64,000 bases of DNA, taken from positions 3,286,001-3,350,000 of the forward strand of contig NZ_VFOW01000001.1 in the NCBI RefSeq assembly GCF_006716355.1, given 5' to 3'. A model generated the notes under the pieces. It made no database searches. It was given only the letters and a program-made list of their open reading frames with translations, and was not told where the DNA came from. Source of the DNA: Stackebrandtia endophytica. Its GTDB lineage: Bacteria; Actinomycetota; Actinomycetes; Mycobacteriales; Micromonosporaceae. Positions 43,177 to 51,377 of the stretch are shown here, one piece after another; the stretch's first letter is position 1; each line of letters starts with the position of its first letter. The position numbers and the translations under genes are program-made.

Positions 43177-44052
43177 CTAGTCGCTTTCGCCGGGGTTGTC
43201 GCAGTGGGTGAAGAACTCGGTGAGCGCGGTCGCCAGTTCGGCGGGACGCTCCTCGGGGATCCAATGTCCACAGTCCTTGACGGACCCACCGGTGACGTCG
43301 GTGGCGAAGTGGGACAGGGACTCCAGCGGTTCGTCGCCGCGCCCCCAGGAGGAGTCACCGCCCAAGGCCAGCACCGGGACGCCGATGCCGTGACGACCGA
43401 CGAGTCGGGCGTTGTCGATGTCGGTGGCGATGGCCCGGTACAGCTCGAAACCGGCCCTGCTGCATTCCGGGTCCCGATAGGCGTCTACATAGGCCTCGAT
43501 GGTCTCGGGGTCGATGACGTCGGGGGCACGGCCCAGGGTTTCGTAGAACCAGCCGTAGTACTCGCGTTCCCGCCCGATGACCAGGCGTTCGGCGAGTGCG
43601 GAGCGGTTGAATCCGTGGTGCCACCGCTTGCCGCCTTGAGCGATGTCGGTGCCGGAGCCCAGGTCGTTGGGGATCGTGACGTCCAGAACCGCCAGGCCCT
43701 TGGCCCGTTGCTCCAGCAGCCACGTCGTGTAGAACGCGACGACGCCACCCCAGTCGTGCCCGACGACGAAGGTGTCGGGCAGCTCCATGACCTCGGTGAG
43801 TCCCACCAGGTCGCGGGCCAGGCTGAGCTTGTCGTAGCCGGCGCCGTTCCGGCCGGAATCGCCCAGGCCCCGCAGGTCCGGCATGACCAGTCGGTATCCG
43901 TCGAGTCGGGGGATCAGGTGGCGCCAGGCCAGCCAGGTTTGTGGCCAGCCGTGGATCAGCAGCACCGGTTGTCCGTCTCGCGGACCGGCGGTGGCCACGT
44001 GCAGGGTGGTGTCGCCGGTGCGCAGCCGGTGGTGGGTGACGTCGTCGCTCAC
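43177..44052 (-). CDS. alpha/beta hydrolase, haloalkane dehalogenase/epoxide hydrolase-like
   Basis: 291 residues from GTG 44052 (AAAGGA upstream). HGWPQTWLAW oxyanion region, GHDWGGVVA nucleophile elbow with Asp instead of Ser, and GHWIPEE supplying the catalytic His. Asp nucleophiles are typical of epoxide hydrolases, haloalkane and fluoroacetate dehalogenases. Second gene of the acid-sugar operon, between transporter and RuBisCO-like gene. A lactone- or halogen-cleaving entry step is possible. No such activity can be read from the sequence. Confidence 0.85.
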   Translation of the reverse strand: MSDDVTHHRLRTGDTTLHVATAGPRDGQPVLLIHGWPQTWLAWRHLIPRLDGYRLVMPDLRGLGDSGRNGAGYDKLSLARDLVGLTEVMELPDTFVVGHDWGGVVAFYTTWLLEQRAKGLAVLDVTIPNDLGSGTDIAQGGKRWHHGFNRSALAERLVIGREREYYGWFYETLGRAPDVIDPETIEAYVDAYRDPECSRAGFELYRAIATDIDNARLVGRHGIGVPVLALGGDSSWGRGDEPLESLSHFATDVTGGSVKDCGHWIPEERPAELATALTEFFTHCDNPGESD

Positions 44053-44067
44053 GGTGCGGTCCTTTCG

Positions 44068-45384
44068 TCAGTGGTTGTCGGCGGTCAGGTCGATGTCACG
44101 GGTTTCCCGTCCGACCAGGACACATATGGCCGAGACCAGGGTGATCGCGATGATGTAGAGGGAGATCGACACCGAGCTGTGGTAGGTGTCCATCAGCATG
44201 GTCGCGATGATGGGCGCGAAGGCGGCTCCCAGAATTCCGGCCAGGTTGTAGGCGACGGCCGAACCGGTGAACCGGACCGCCGTGGGGAAGATTTCGCTCA
44301 TGAACGCCGCGATCGGGCCGTAGACGAACGAGTATCCGACCATCATGACCATGAACGCCACCAGGGTGAGGATGAAGTTCCCGGTGTTGAACAGCGCGAA
44401 GAACGGAAACGCCCACACGATCGTGATGACGAATCCCGTGGTGAGCACTTTGCGTCGACCGATTCGGTCGGACAGGGCGGAGGCGTAGGGGATCGCGATC
44501 AGGTTGATGAGGATCGCGATGATGACGGCCCACAGGATGGTGGTGCGGGTCAGGCCGAGTTCGGTGACTCCGTAGCTGAGGGTGTAGACGGAGAACAGGT
44601 AGAACACCGCGAACTGCGAGATGTTCGCGCCGGTGGCCAACAGCAACTGCTTGGGGTTGTTGCGCAGCACTTCGGCGATGGGGACTCGGGGTTTGGCGTC
44701 GGCGGCCTTGGTCTGGGCCTGCTCGAATACGGGTGATTCGCTGACCCGGGTGCGCACGTACAGGCCGATGACGACCAACAGGATGCTGACCAGGAACGGG
44801 ATTCGCCAGCCCCAGGCGAGGAAGTCGGCTTCGGTGAGGATCGAGTTCATCAGCAGGAACAGGCCCGAGGACGATACGAATCCGATCACCGGGCCGATGT
44901 TGTTGAGGCCGGCGTAGAAACCGCGTTTGGCGGCGGGGGCGTGCTCGGTGAGCATGAGGACGGCGCCGGAGTATTCACCGCCGAAGCCGAATCCCTGAGC
45001 GAACCGCAGCCCGACCAGCAGGACGGGTGCGAGCACCCCGATCGAGTTGAAGGTGGGCAGCAGTCCGATCAGGAAGGTGCTGACACCCATGATCAGGTAG
45101 GTCACGTACAGCATCTTCTTGCGGCCGATGCGGTCGCCGAAGTGGCCGAACACCAGGGCGCCGAGCGGGCGGGCCAGGAACGACACCGCGAACGTCGACA
45201 GGGACAACAGGGTGGCGGCGGTGGGGTCGGAGTCGGGGAAGAACAGCGGACCGAACACCAGCGCGGCCGCGGTTCCGTAGAGGTAAAGGTCGTACGTCTC
45301 GAGCGCGGTGCCGAAGACGCTCGCCGCCACCACCCGTCGCATCGACGATGGGCGCTCGGACGTCGGCACCGGAGTATTACGCAT
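44068..45384 (-). CDS. MFS transporter, metabolite:H+ symporter (MHS) family
   Basis: 438 residues from ATG 45384 (GGAGAG upstream). Twelve predicted helices. MFS loop 2-3 motif GHFGDRIGRKKML and its second-half counterpart SALSDRIGRRKVL. Opening ASVFGTALETYDLYLYG has the acidic residue in helix 1 typical of MHS symporters, which import organic acids and sugar acids with protons. It is the first gene of the operon, 144 bases from the divergent DeoR gene, with two palindromes in between. Confidence 0.9.
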   Translation of the reverse strand: MRNTPVPTSERPSSMRRVVAASVFGTALETYDLYLYGTAAALVFGPLFFPDSDPTAATLLSLSTFAVSFLARPLGALVFGHFGDRIGRKKMLYVTYLIMGVSTFLIGLLPTFNSIGVLAPVLLVGLRFAQGFGFGGEYSGAVLMLTEHAPAAKRGFYAGLNNIGPVIGFVSSSGLFLLMNSILTEADFLAWGWRIPFLVSILLVVIGLYVRTRVSESPVFEQAQTKAADAKPRVPIAEVLRNNPKQLLLATGANISQFAVFYLFSVYTLSYGVTELGLTRTTILWAVIIAILINLIAIPYASALSDRIGRRKVLTTGFVITIVWAFPFFALFNTGNFILTLVAFMVMMVGYSFVYGPIAAFMSEIFPTAVRFTGSAVAYNLAGILGAAFAPIIATMLMDTYHSSVSISLYIIAITLVSAICVLVGRETRDIDLTADNH

Positions 45385-45411
45385 CAGACTCTCCAGTCCA
45401 CTGAAGGAACA

Positions 45412-45427
45412 ATGTTCGAGCGAACAT
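45412..45427. promoter_or_regulatory. operator-like palindrome 1 (DeoR site)
   Basis: Perfect inverted repeat ATGTTCG-AG-CGAACAT, 28 bases before the transporter start. Resembles half-sites TTCG used by DeoR-family regulators. Confidence 0.6.
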
Positions 45428-45486
45428 ACATCAAGCGTTGTGAGGTGCGCAATAGTCAATTTACCTGCATTCAAGGCGAAACATCT

Positions 45487-45504
45487 AATGTTCGTTCAAA
45501 CATT
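45487..45504. promoter_or_regulatory. operator-like palindrome 2 (DeoR site)
   Basis: AATGTT-CGTTCA-AACATT, 24 bases before the DeoR-type regulator start. Shares AATGTTCG with palindrome 1. Centres are 76 bases apart, about seven helical turns. Confidence 0.6.
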
Positions 45505-45527
45505 GAGATGCTGGTTAAGGTAGGTCC

Positions 45528-46316
45528 ATGTCGACGGATTCGCAGCCGACCGCCGAGGACGGGGGGCGGCGCCACACCCGGGCCGCCCGCCACGAGGCGA
45601 TCATCGAGCACCTCAGTGCCAACGACCGCATCGACGTCACCCAGCTGGCCGAACGCTTCGATGTCACCGAGATGACGATCCGTCGCGACCTCGCCGCGCT
45701 CGACAGCCAGGGCCGCGTGACCCGGGTGCACGGTGGTGCGCTGCCGCCCAAGCCGATCGGATACGAGACCCGGGCGACCATCAATTCCGAGGCCAAGGCC
45801 GCCATCGCCGTCGGGGTCAGCCGGTTGATCACCGACGGCGAGACCGTCGGGTTGGACATGGGTACCACCTGCCATGCGATCGCCGCCGAACTGGCCAAAC
45901 GGGACGGTCTCACCATCGTCACCTACTCGATGCACGTGGCGATGGCGTTTCGTCATTCCGGCTCTCGCGCGATCGTGCTGGGCGGTGAAATGACCGATGA
46001 GCTCACCCTGGTCAACGGTGGGCTCGTTCAACTGGCCGACAACCTGGTCCTGGACAGTCTCGTCGTCAGTTGCGCCGGGGTGTCCCCCCGGTTCGGGGTG
46101 TCCTATTTCGACGCCGCCGAGGTGGAGGTGCGCCGGGTGATGGCCGCCCGCGCCGATCGCCTGATCCTGGCGGCCGACGCCGGGAAGTGGGGGCGACACT
46201 CGACGTTCTCACTCGGTCCACTGTCGATGTTCAGTGCGGCGGTCACCGATGCCGTGGTGCCCGAGGAGCTTCGGGAGGCGGGCGGCCCGGACCTCGACCT
46301 GGTAGTCGTCGGCTGA
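45528..46316 (+). CDS. DeoR/GlpR-family transcriptional regulator
   Basis: 262 residues, AAGGTAGG before ATG 45528. N-terminal winged HTH: AIIEHLSANDRIDVTQLAER then FDVTEMTIRRDLAALDSQG, the DeoR signature. The C-terminal sugar-phosphate sensor domain (about 90-250) has VGLDMGTTCHAIAAEL and TLVNGGLVQLADNLVLDS. Family effectors are phosphorylated sugars, which fits control of the divergent acid-sugar operon by the kinase product. It likely also represses itself through palindrome 2. Confidence 0.92.
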   Translation: MSTDSQPTAEDGGRRHTRAARHEAIIEHLSANDRIDVTQLAERFDVTEMTIRRDLAALDSQGRVTRVHGGALPPKPIGYETRATINSEAKAAIAVGVSRLITDGETVGLDMGTTCHAIAAELAKRDGLTIVTYSMHVAMAFRHSGSRAIVLGGEMTDELTLVNGGLVQLADNLVLDSLVVSCAGVSPRFGVSYFDAAEVEVRRVMAARADRLILAADAGKWGRHSTFSLGPLSMFSAAVTDAVVPEELREAGGPDLDLVVVG

Positions 46317-46319
46317 CCG

Positions 46320-48482
46320 TTACCTCGGCGCGGTGAACAGGCTGCGGGTGGTTGCGGTCGACAACAGGACCGCGGTGGTGACCGCCAGCGACACGAGGAT
46401 CGCCACGCCCATAAGGGATATGACTAGGTATTCGTCGGTGTTGAATCGGACGATGCTGGTCAGGCTGAACGCATAGAACGCCACCGACATCGCGCTGGCG
46501 GTGACGGCGAACGTCCGGTCGACGGCCCGACGGTTGCGCAGCTCCACGGCGGCGACCGCAATGGACACCAGGCAGGCCAGGGCGAGTAGCGGCAAGGCGA
46601 GCAGCATGTTGAGGAAGAAATCGTCGGTGATGATGTCGTATTCGTCGTACCTCGGATCGTATTCAAGGACGTAGGTCTCAGCGCCCAGAAAGCCGATGAA
46701 CAGGACGGCCCACAACGCACCGGCTCCGACATGGCCCCACATGAGAACTCGGGCCAGCTGGATCGGCTGGGGGAGCCGGCGCGGTGTTCGTGCGGCGACG
46801 CGGTCGGGCACCCGGAACCACCGCGAGACCGGTTGGGTCTTCAGGAGCATGGCGCATCCCACCGACAGCGGCATGAAACCCAACAGCAGCATCAATGCCA
46901 GCCCGACGAACTCCTCGCCAACGAGTGCGATGGCCCCGCTGAGAAGCGCATAGGTGGCGGCCAATGCGACGTTGACGGTGAAGGCCAACCGTCTGACGTT
47001 TGGTACCCGGCGATTGAATTGCAGGGCGGCGACACACATGGCGACCAGAGCCAACGCCAACATGGGTGGGCCAACCGCCAGCATCATCGGATATATCGCC
47101 CTGTCGGCGTCGTTGTGGTATCCGTCGCCGCGGTCCAGCATCTCGATCAGGTTCCACACCCACAGTCCGCCTGCTGCGAGGGCATGTAGCCACATCAGAA
47201 ACCTGGCGACCTTGGCCGCCGTCGGCAGTTTCGTGGGCGGCTGCTCCGCCGGCGGTGCCACGTACGTCGGCTCCGGAGGCGTGACTGGTACGGCCAGGTG
47301 GGTCGGCACCGCCCTCGGCGGTGTGACGGGCGGCGACATCGCTGGTGGACTGTGGACAACCGCTGCGGGCACGGCTTGGGCCGGGATTGCCGGTGGTGGC
47401 ACCGGCGGCGCCGTCACCTCCTCCCGCCCGACCAGCGTCGCCCCTTGGGCGACGACCAGTTCGGGTTGTTCCAGGACGGTCGGTGCGGTACCCAGTGCGG
47501 TGTGCAGCATGCCGGCCACCAGCGGCATCCGGCTGGCACCACCCACCAGCAGCAGTCCGGAGTGCCGGTCGGAGGACAGCCGCGCCGCCCTGACCACGCC
47601 GGTGGTGACCCGTACGGCTCTCTCCAGCAGGGGGCGGGTCAACGCCTCCAGCTCGTCGCGGGTGACGTGAGTGTCCGTGCCGACCAACGGAACCGGGAAC
47701 TCGACCCGGTTGTGTCGGGACAGTCGTTCCTTCGCGGCACGGACATCCTCGTACAGGGCTCGGCGCGCGCGGCGTTCCTCGGTGGTCTGCGGCTGGATCA
47801 GGCGGGCCCAGTCGGGGCTGTCGCCGAATCGACTGCCCAACAGCGTGAACAGAGCGTGGTCGATGTCGACCCCGCCGAGGTTCTCGATGCCGTCCACCGC
47901 GCGCACCGTGAATCCGGTGGGGGAGTTGACCACCACCGAGGCGTCGAAGGTGCCACCACCGAGGTCGGCGATCATCACCGCCGACTCCGTTGGAACCTCG
48001 TGACGCAGTTCGTGACTGAAGAACGTCGCCGCCGCAACGGGTTCGGGCACCAGTCGGACATTGTGGAATCCGGCGGCCCGCGCCGCGTCCTCCAAGACCA
48101 GTCGCCGTGCCGACCCCCAGACCGCCGGGTGGGTCAGGGTCGCGTCGATGACCGCACTGCCGAGTAGTCGCTCAGACTCCTGTTGCACCCGAGTCAGCAC
48201 CGCTGAAAACAGGTCCTCGACGGCGAACTCCTTGTCGCCCAACAGGACCAGTCCGTCGTCGACCCGTCGTTTCGGATTGGGTTCGAAGCGGGCCGGCTCC
48301 AACCGAGCGGCGTTGACCGCATCCGCCCCCACCAACAGGCTGCCGTCGGACTCGGCGTACACGGCCGACGGCAGGATCGGAGACGAGTCGAACAGTATCG
48401 GCACCGCGAGACCGCCGCGGTCCAGCACCGCGACGGTGTGGGAGGTTCCGAAATCGATGCCGAGCCGGACAGCAGAGGACAT
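46320..48482 (-). CDS. Hsp70 ATPase domain fused to a duplicated membrane domain
   Basis: 720 residues from ATG 48482, with TAACTT 7 bases upstream. Residues 1-350: Hsp70/actin fold with phosphate-1 loop LGIDFGTSHTVAVLD, phosphate-2 ADLGGGTFDASVV and adenosine motif LLVGGASRMPLV. No peptide-binding domain follows. Instead comes a Pro-rich linker (about 360-415), then eight membrane helices in two similar four-helix units, starting ARFLMWLHALAAGGLW and ARVLMWGHVGAGALWA. The linker is cytoplasmic, as is the ATPase. Hsp70 proteins with other C-terminal parts occur in actinomycetes. I do not know this membrane half. Convergent with the DeoR gene, 3 bases apart. Confidence 0.8.
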   Translation of the reverse strand: MSSAVRLGIDFGTSHTVAVLDRGGLAVPILFDSSPILPSAVYAESDGSLLVGADAVNAARLEPARFEPNPKRRVDDGLVLLGDKEFAVEDLFSAVLTRVQQESERLLGSAVIDATLTHPAVWGSARRLVLEDAARAAGFHNVRLVPEPVAAATFFSHELRHEVPTESAVMIADLGGGTFDASVVVNSPTGFTVRAVDGIENLGGVDIDHALFTLLGSRFGDSPDWARLIQPQTTEERRARRALYEDVRAAKERLSRHNRVEFPVPLVGTDTHVTRDELEALTRPLLERAVRVTTGVVRAARLSSDRHSGLLLVGGASRMPLVAGMLHTALGTAPTVLEQPELVVAQGATLVGREEVTAPPVPPPAIPAQAVPAAVVHSPPAMSPPVTPPRAVPTHLAVPVTPPEPTYVAPPAEQPPTKLPTAAKVARFLMWLHALAAGGLWVWNLIEMLDRGDGYHNDADRAIYPMMLAVGPPMLALALVAMCVAALQFNRRVPNVRRLAFTVNVALAATYALLSGAIALVGEEFVGLALMLLLGFMPLSVGCAMLLKTQPVSRWFRVPDRVAARTPRRLPQPIQLARVLMWGHVGAGALWAVLFIGFLGAETYVLEYDPRYDEYDIITDDFFLNMLLALPLLALACLVSIAVAAVELRNRRAVDRTFAVTASAMSVAFYAFSLTSIVRFNTDEYLVISLMGVAILVSLAVTTAVLLSTATTRSLFTAPR

Positions 48483-48489
48483 GTCGTAC

Positions 48490-48495
48490 AAGTTA
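48490..48495 (-). promoter_or_regulatory. -10 box of the leaderless Hsp70-membrane gene
   Basis: TAACTT, 7 bases before ATG 48482. Confidence 0.45.
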
Positions 48496-48564
48496 CCGCC
48501 GAGGAGAACACCATGGGTTGCGGCGGATGCGTTGCGTCAGCGTGAATCTGGTGCGACGGGTGCT

Positions 48565-49626
48565 TCAGGGCATCTCGGCGGGGTGGGTCACCGACTCCCG
48601 CGCCACGATGTGGGTGTTGAGGATGACCGGTCGCGGTGGTGGGCTGGGAGCCAGGGCCACCCGGACGGCGGTACGGCCCAGCTCCGCGGCCGGAATGTGC
48701 ACCGTGGTCAACAACGGGCTGAGGTCTTCGGCGGGAATGCTGTCGTTGTACCCCACGACCGACACCTGACGCGGCAACGAGACCCCGGCCTCCCGCAGTG
48801 CGCGCATCGCCCCGGAGGCGACCGTGTCGTCGGCGGCGAAGATCGCGGTGTAATCCGGTTTGCCGCCGGTTCGGTTGAGTCGCCGCACGATACGGCGATA
48901 GCCGGACTCCCGGTTGAACTCGCCGGTCATCACCAGGTCGGGGTCGTCCTCCAAACCATGTTGCTCGACCGCCTGTCGGTAACCGGAGACGCGGTCGGTC
49001 GCGGTGGTGTTGCCCTCGATCCCGGCCAGATGCAGGATGCGTTGGTGCCCATAGGAAGCCAGGTGTCCGGTGATGGCCCGAGCCCCGGCGAGGTTGTCGT
49101 AGCCGACCATGATCGCCGAGGACTCACCGATCTCCGGGCGTCCACACAGGATAAGTCGGCATCCGGCAGCGGACAGGTTTCTCGCATACCGCGCCATCCG
49201 CTCCCGATACTCCCGAGTGGGGATCACCCCGCCCATCAGGATGACCGCGTCGGCCTGTTGCTGCCGCATCAGCGACACGATCGCCAACTCCGCCTCCGCC
49301 TCACCTCCGCTGGTGGCATAGATGCAGAGTCGATCCAGCGCGGCGGCTTCCTCGCTTACTCCGGCGGCGATATCGGCGTAGAACGGTGAGTTGATGGTGG
49401 AGCTGACCATGGCGATGATCTTGGTTCGCGCACCCGACAGAGCCCGGGCGTGGGCGTTGGCCACGTAGTCGAGCTCGGTGACCGCTCGGGTCACCTTGGC
49501 ACGCATGCGGGCGCTCACCGGATAATCGCTACCCGACAGCACGCGGGACGCGGTGGCCACCGAGACACCCGCCCGAGCGGCGACGTCGCGAATGGTTGCC
49601 CGTTTCGTCGGGTTGGAGCGGGTCAC
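48565..49626 (-). CDS. LacI-family transcriptional regulator
   Basis: 353 residues from GTG 49626 (CGGAG upstream). HTH TIRDVAARAGVSVATASRVL with hinge helix YVANAHARALSG. Periplasmic-binding-like effector domain (about 65-345) with GYNDSIPAEDLSPLLTTVH near the end. It lies downstream of a sugar ABC importer on the same strand, 113 bases after it and beyond a terminator-like hairpin, and is the likely regulator of importer and divergent dehydrogenase. Effector unknown. Confidence 0.92.
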   Translation of the reverse strand: MTRSNPTKRATIRDVAARAGVSVATASRVLSGSDYPVSARMRAKVTRAVTELDYVANAHARALSGARTKIIAMVSSTINSPFYADIAAGVSEEAAALDRLCIYATSGGEAEAELAIVSLMRQQQADAVILMGGVIPTREYRERMARYARNLSAAGCRLILCGRPEIGESSAIMVGYDNLAGARAITGHLASYGHQRILHLAGIEGNTTATDRVSGYRQAVEQHGLEDDPDLVMTGEFNRESGYRRIVRRLNRTGGKPDYTAIFAADDTVASGAMRALREAGVSLPRQVSVVGYNDSIPAEDLSPLLTTVHIPAAELGRTAVRVALAPSPPPRPVILNTHIVARESVTHPAEMP

Positions 49627-49682
49627 GGCAGCTCCGTTCTACAGTAGGCGCTCACTTGGAGCTTACCGATCCGCCACGGTGT

Positions 49683-49730
49683 GGCACCGCATGCTACCTG
49701 CGCTGAACCCGCCGGTGGCGATGCGGTGCC
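49683..49730 (-). terminator. terminator candidate of the ABC importer operon
   Basis: Arms GGCACCGCAT and ATGCGGTGCC with a 28-base loop, just after the solute-binding protein stop. No T-run. Confidence 0.5.
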
Positions 49731-49739
49731 GGGGTGTCG

Positions 49740-51365
49740 TCAGGATTTGGTGGCTTCGTACTCTTCCTGGAACTCCTCGGCGGCCTGTCGGCCACCCCGG
49801 TCCATCCAGCCTTCGACGGCCTCGTCGAAGGCGGCGATGTCGGCGCCTCGGAAGATCACGTCACCGTAGGCGTCGCGAATGGCCTGCTCCAGTTCGGCGC
49901 CCTTCTCCGTCCAGGTCTGCGACCGCAGTCCGTTGGTCGGATCGGGCTGGGTGATCGGTGCGACCTGCTTCTCCCACTCGTAGATGCGTTCCGCCTCGTC
50001 GGGGTACCCGTTGTAGTACAGGACCAGCGGTGCCGAGGCCACATAGGTCATCGGGATGTTGGTCTTGTTCTCGGTGTCCCACAGCTCGGTCTGTTCCGGC
50101 GCGCCGTCGTCGCCCCTGGTGAAGTGCAGGTCTTCGACGCCGTAGTTGAACAGCTCGAACTCCCGGGTGCCGAACGGCGAGGCCAGGTAGTTGCAGATGC
50201 CCAGCAGCATCTTGATGCGGGCGTCGTCGGCCTTCTTGAACGCGACGTAGCCGTAGCGACCCTGGCCGCCCCACGGTTTCCCGCCCGCGAACGGGTTGCC
50301 GAAGTCGGCGGTGAAGCCCTTGGCCATGTTGAAGGTGTAGGTGCCCATGGCGCCCCAACCGTCGCGGTAGTTGTTGATGGTCCCGTTGTAGAACTGGGTC
50401 TTCATGTCGGTGGCCGGAAGGTTCGCGCCGTCGGGGTAGGCGTGGCCGTCGGAGAACAGCTTGGCCAGCATCTGGATGGCCTCGCGGTACTCGTCGGTGG
50501 CATAGGTCGGGGTGAACGAGTTGCCGTCGACCTTCCAGAGGTTAGGTGCGCCAAAGGATCCGGCCCAGTAGTCGGGGTTGAAGTCACCGGTCATGCCGAC
50601 GCCGTACTTCTTGTTCTTGGTCAGCTCCGCCATCGCCGAGACATAGTCCTCTTTGGTCCAGTCCAGCGGTACGCCGATGTCGTCCAACGCGGTCCGGTTG
50701 ACCATCAGACAGCCACCGAAGACCGGCCGTTCCGTCGGAATCGCATACAGGCGACCGCCGATGCGGCCCAACCCCTCCCAGGAATAGGGCGGGATGTTCG
50801 CCAACGCCGGGTAGTCCTTGACGTTTTCACCGCTGATGAAGTCGGACAGGTCGGCGCAGTTGGCCTGAACGAACTGCTGTTCACGCGGTACGACGTTGCT
50901 GCCACCGAACATGATGATGTCGGGGAAGTCGTTGCCGGTCATCATGGTCGACATCTTCTCGGTGAAGGTGGCGGCCGGGATGAGCGTCAGCTTCAACGTG
51001 ACACCCAGGGCTTCGTTGAAGGCCTGGTACAGCTGATTACCGTCCAGATTGCCCGGTGGGGTTCCATAGGTGACCATGCTTATGTGGACTTCGGAGCCGT
51101 CGCCCGGGGTGTCGAACCCAGCACTTTGGACATCCTGCGGGTACTGCAGGTACAGCGGCTGGACTCCGGTCTCGTCGCCGGGCATGTCCGGCTCTGGGCC
51201 GGCGAACGGTACGAAGGTGGGGAAGGGCGCCAGGTCCTTGCCCTGGTTGCTGACGTCCCCGGCACTGCCTCCGCCGCCGCAGGCGACCAGGGCGGGTCCG
51301 GCGGTTCCGGCGAGGGCGGCGACACCGCCCAGCCGTAGGAGATTACGTCGGTTGAGTGAGGTCAT
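49740..51365 (-). CDS. extracellular solute-binding lipoprotein of a CUT1 ABC importer
   Basis: 541 residues. Signal MTSLNRRNLLRLGG with a twin-arginine-like RR, and lipobox ALVAC with lipid-attached C29, so probably Tat-exported and lipid-anchored. Long family-1 binding protein, like the LplA/YtcQ group for oligosaccharides such as (rhamno)galacturonides. Aromatic-rich sugar-site segments include WKVDGNSFTPTYATDEYREA and PYGTR-like FGTREFELFNYG. Two permease genes precede it in the operon. Substrate not deducible. Confidence 0.9.
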   Translation of the reverse strand: MTSLNRRNLLRLGGVAALAGTAGPALVACGGGGSAGDVSNQGKDLAPFPTFVPFAGPEPDMPGDETGVQPLYLQYPQDVQSAGFDTPGDGSEVHISMVTYGTPPGNLDGNQLYQAFNEALGVTLKLTLIPAATFTEKMSTMMTGNDFPDIIMFGGSNVVPREQQFVQANCADLSDFISGENVKDYPALANIPPYSWEGLGRIGGRLYAIPTERPVFGGCLMVNRTALDDIGVPLDWTKEDYVSAMAELTKNKKYGVGMTGDFNPDYWAGSFGAPNLWKVDGNSFTPTYATDEYREAIQMLAKLFSDGHAYPDGANLPATDMKTQFYNGTINNYRDGWGAMGTYTFNMAKGFTADFGNPFAGGKPWGGQGRYGYVAFKKADDARIKMLLGICNYLASPFGTREFELFNYGVEDLHFTRGDDGAPEQTELWDTENKTNIPMTYVASAPLVLYYNGYPDEAERIYEWEKQVAPITQPDPTNGLRSQTWTEKGAELEQAIRDAYGDVIFRGADIAAFDEAVEGWMDRGGRQAAEEFQEEYEATKS

Positions 51366-51377
51366 GAGGGCTTCCTT

